A stretch of DNA of 8,266 nucleotides from NCBI GenBank assembly GCA_016839425.1, contig JAEOUI010000475.1, positions 1 to 8,266 of the forward strand, in the 5' to 3' direction. Source of the DNA: Promethearchaeota archaeon. Its GTDB lineage: Archaea; Asgardarchaeota; Lokiarchaeia; Sigynarchaeales; SOKP01. The notes under the pieces are model-generated. The model made no database searches and had not been told where the DNA came from. It saw only the letters and a program-made list of their open reading frames with translations. Numbering within the stretch: the stretch's first letter is position 1; each line of letters begins with the position of its first letter. Shown here piece after piece: positions 6,515-8,266 of this stretch. A program made the position numbers and the translations under genes.

Positions 6515-6524
6515 TTATATATAA
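6515..6524 (-). promoter_or_regulatory. Strong TATA box of the sorting-signal protein gene
   Basis: The palindrome TTATATATAA, preceded on the minus strand by a purine-containing AAAGC stretch that could act as BRE, is the best TATA match in the window. A start 25-27 bases downstream, near 6490-6494, would give a leader of about 55 bases, which fits the Shine-Dalgarno-like site found before the ATG. Confidence 0.6.
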
Positions 6525-6584
6525 GCTTTGCGATAGAACAATTTTTCTGATTTTACAGGATTGTATTTTATCTATTTTGTCGAA

Positions 6585-6632
6585 TACAAAAAATAAAAAT
6601 ATCATTATTTTTGTGTTTTAAAGAAAAATTAG
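6585..6632 (-). terminator. T-rich tracts behind the iron-sulfur protein gene
   Basis: About 30 bases beyond the stop at 6659 the minus strand carries successive T-rich tracts (TAATTTTTCTTT, then others to about 6585) with no clear hairpin. They are placed before the promoter of the next leftward gene, so they may separate the two transcripts. Confidence 0.35.
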
Positions 6633-6658
6633 CTTAAATTTAACTGTAATTTTTTCAT

Positions 6659-7801
6659 TTAATCATTAGGAATGATATGTACCGTTCTTTTAACCTGTTT
6701 TAGAGAAATTACCTTTTCCGGACAATAATAAGCGCATACGCCGCATCCTATGCAGTCGTTTTCAATTATAACGGCCCTATTTTTATGGTTTAATTCGATT
6801 GCGAAATTATGACATTTCTCCACACATATACCACACCCTATGCACGAATCCAGATCAATGTCAGCCATCCAAAAAGAAGAATTCTTGATCGGCATAAAGA
6901 GATGTTTCTTGTTATTAACGCAACAACAGGAGCAGCAGTTACATACTGCAACTTCCTCACGATCTGGATCCGAATAGAGATGGTATGCCTTATGAACCAA
7001 ACCGGCTTCTTCTATATTCTGGAGCAAGTTAAGAGCTTCTTGTTGCGAAATCATCCGGGAAAAACCGTGCTTGGAAGTGTGCCTTGCAGACTTTCCCAAT
7101 GTAAAGCAGCTTTCAATGCTCAAGTCAATTTGCTTGCACGGCTCGCCCAAGACTTCTTGTTGGTGTCTGCAATAACAGCGTCCGACAGCAATCTCATCAT
7201 ATTTCTTGAATAATTCCCTTATATCCTGCGTTGGTATTGATTTTTCTTCGGGAACTCTGACTTCCTTGTTCACTACCAAATCGATTAGCTCTCCGTCTTG
7301 ATTTTGGATGATAGGGACAGTACGATCGATAGGAGGTGAATTTTCAATTATCGCTCTCGTTTTTTGCTTATCTTTCCTGTAGATCAGGATCAATTCTTGG
7401 TGAAGTTCGCGAAACAGGGTTGCCAAACGCTTGACATCGTCAGTAGGTTCGAGGTCTTGCATAAAAATGTATTCAGATTGGCGCATAATTGGCAATAAAC
7501 GATAGATCATGAGCCCTGTACGGCTTGGCTGGTCGAACATTATGCCCGTTTTGGCAAGAGTATTGACTTTCTTGAGGATCTCATCTTCGGACAGCCCACT
7601 ATTCTCTTTTAATTGGTCCATTGTCTGCGATATATTATCTTTGAATGCCATTAAGAAATCGAGATTTTCGTCCTGTACAGTATATCTCAAAATCTCAAGG
7701 AGTGTATTCGAGAAAGGCATAGGAAATTCTCCCGCCTTGTTTAAAATATCTGCTATTTTTTCATATTTTTTAACCAATTCATCATTTTCATTATTTGACA
7801 T
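6659..7801 (-). CDS. Multi-cysteine iron-sulfur protein with winged-helix-like N-terminus and 2x[4Fe-4S] ferredoxin domain
   Basis: Protein of 380 residues in three parts. Residues 25-100 are helical with a DEILKKVNTLAKTGI segment and resemble a winged helix. Residues 200-295 hold a cysteine-rich module: Cys209 and 211 (GRCYCRHQ), Cys222, Cys232, then CNCCSCCC (287-294), with a helical EALNLLQNIEEAGLVH segment between. The C-terminal part (316-362) is a ferredoxin with two CxxCxxCxxxC(P) sets at Cys320/323/326/330 and Cys350/353/356/360, enough for two [4Fe-4S] clusters. Proteins of this general layout, annotated as 4Fe-4S binding proteins, occur in anaerobic bacteria and archaea, but I know of no assigned reaction. 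It is cytosolic, since no signal peptide or membrane segment is seen. Likely roles are electron transfer or redox sensing, which is inference. The gene appears monocistronic and diverges from the homoserine dehydrogenase gene. Start ATG 7801 has no clear Shine-Dalgarno site. Confidence 0.8.
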   Translation of the reverse strand: MSNNENDELVKKYEKIADILNKAGEFPMPFSNTLLEILRYTVQDENLDFLMAFKDNISQTMDQLKENSGLSEDEILKKVNTLAKTGIMFDQPSRTGLMIYRLLPIMRQSEYIFMQDLEPTDDVKRLATLFRELHQELILIYRKDKQKTRAIIENSPPIDRTVPIIQNQDGELIDLVVNKEVRVPEEKSIPTQDIRELFKKYDEIAVGRCYCRHQQEVLGEPCKQIDLSIESCFTLGKSARHTSKHGFSRMISQQEALNLLQNIEEAGLVHKAYHLYSDPDREEVAVCNCCSCCCVNNKKHLFMPIKNSSFWMADIDLDSCIGCGICVEKCHNFAIELNHKNRAVIIENDCIGCGVCAYYCPEKVISLKQVKRTVHIIPND

Positions 7802-7885
7802 TTTCTAATCGAATTTTCATTTAGTATAATCCTTATTTTTGATTATTAAAGATGGATTTAAGAAATTTGTTTTCTCTCTTCGTAA

Positions 7886-7895
7886 GTTTATAAAC
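7886..7895 (-). promoter_or_regulatory. TATA-like element of the iron-sulfur protein gene
   Basis: GTTTATAAAC, a perfect palindrome, lies about 85-95 bases before ATG 7801 on the minus strand and would start transcription near 7864, leaving a leader of about 60 bases. Being palindromic, it gives no direction by itself. The rest of the 252-base divergent gap (7802-8053) shows no gene. Confidence 0.35.
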
Positions 7896-8004
7896 ATAAA
7901 TCGAATATAGATTATTTGGCGATTGTAATCAGGTAGAACTATGTGTATTTTTTTTATTAATGCTAAATTCTTTCATGGTGTCTAATCTTTTTATGGTTTA
8001 ATAC

Positions 8005-8014
8005 TTTATATATT
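8005..8014 (+). promoter_or_regulatory. TATA box of the homoserine dehydrogenase gene
   Basis: TTTATATATT lies 40-49 bases before ATG 8054. A start about 26 bases downstream (near 8036) gives a leader under 20 bases without a Shine-Dalgarno site. This suggests the gene has its own promoter and is not read from the ACT cluster. Confidence 0.5.
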
Positions 8015-8053
8015 ACATCTATTAATTTCATATATTAAAACAAGTGCAATATA

Positions 8054-8266
8054 ATGGAACATAACGCTTGCTTGATTGGAAAGGGAAATGTCGGATCGTC
8101 CCTATTAAAACTACTAATTGAAAAAGGGAATGAAATAAAAGAAAAGTTAGGGATTCAATATAAATTTGTTGCGATTTTTGAATATGATGGAGCCCTAATC
8201 GACGAAAAAGGTTTGAATATCGGACAGATCGATCAGATGGATGCAAATTTCAGAGAATCCAAATCT
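8054..8266 (+). CDS. hom: Homoserine dehydrogenase, N-terminal fragment
   Basis: An open frame starts at ATG 8054 and runs off the right edge after 71 codons without a stop. It opens with a Rossmann-fold NAD(P)-binding motif, CLIGKGNVGSSL (residues 6-17, GxGxxG with Gly9, Gly11, Gly14). A helix, a second strand (YKFVAIFEYDGA) and the segment IDEKGLNIGQIDQM follow. The last segment matches the homoserine dehydrogenase pattern in which the second strand leads to an S/D-G-A stretch and a GLDLxxL-like segment. The enzyme reduces aspartate semialdehyde to homoserine, the branch point to threonine and methionine. The catalytic domain lies outside the window, so another Rossmann-fold dehydrogenase is possible. 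The double-ACT gene nearby on the same strand, a known neighbour of this enzyme in methanogens, strengthens the assignment. Confidence 0.72.
   Translation, partial: MEHNACLIGKGNVGSSLLKLLIEKGNEIKEKLGIQYKFVAIFEYDGALIDEKGLNIGQIDQMDANFRESKS

Noticed and set aside
6424..6621. 65-codon plus-strand open frame upstream of the surface protein gene
   Set aside because: It runs through the promoter and leader region of the leftward gene, is rich in Phe/Ile from A/T composition, and shows no start signal or family motif.
6809..7213. 134-codon plus-strand open frame
   Set aside because: It lies wholly antisense to the iron-sulfur protein gene, and its sequence reflects the complement of the cysteine-rich region. 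It shows no recognisable domain or start signal.
8028..8246. 72-codon minus-strand open frame
   Set aside because: It is antisense to the Rossmann-motif frame starting at 8054 and covers that gene's promoter region; no protein family is recognisable.
1..8266. CRISPR array, tRNA/rRNA genes or insertion sequence
   Set aside because: I saw no regularly spaced repeats, cloverleaf-like sequence with a TTC-type arm, rRNA-like segment, transposase motif or terminal inverted repeats. Coverage by convincing genes leaves only gaps shorter than 300 bases.

Overview
This AT-rich window looks archaeal and most likely comes from an Asgard archaeon, with a Lokiarchaeia-like lineage as my best guess. Four things support this. 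There is an Arf-family GTPase fused to flanking longin/roadblock-like modules. A surface protein ends in an IPGY-type C-terminal sorting signal, and an archaeosortase is encoded a few kilobases away. There are MtrH-type and methanogenesis-marker-2-type proteins. Several genes have TATA-box-like elements and short or leaderless-looking starts. The lineage is inferred from protein character only; no marker gene is present.

Layout from left to right. Positions 1-115 hold the last 37 codons of an M42-family (glutamyl aminopeptidase-like) metallopeptidase. An archaeosortase with extra N-terminal membrane segments and a soluble C-terminal tail follows (161-1552). It is coupled to an mtrH-family methyltransferase gene (1555-2451, GTG start with a Shine-Dalgarno site inside the archaeosortase gene). 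The three-domain GTPase lies on the opposite strand (2448-3944), and its stop codon overlaps that of mtrH. A short divergent promoter region (3945-4043) separates it from a rightward three-gene cluster: an AIR-synthase-like protein resembling methanogenesis marker protein 2 (4044-5000), a double-ACT-domain protein (5027-5518) and a 48-residue zinc-ribbon protein (5528-5674).

Two leftward genes come next. One encodes a secreted or anchored glycoprotein-like protein with signal peptide and sorting signal (5843-6436). The other encodes a multi-cysteine iron-sulfur protein ending in a 2x[4Fe-4S] ferredoxin domain (6659-7801). The window closes with the first 71 codons of a homoserine dehydrogenase gene (8054-8266), read rightward from its own TATA-like promoter.

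Functional threads. The archaeosortase and the sorting-signal protein form a plausible enzyme-substrate pair for the cell surface. MtrH and the marker-2-like protein point to tetrahydromethanopterin-linked C1 metabolism, although no other Mtr subunit or methyl-coenzyme M reductase gene is visible. The double-ACT protein near homoserine dehydrogenase suggests control of aspartate-family amino acid synthesis. No RNA genes, CRISPR arrays, insertion sequences or long repeats were seen.
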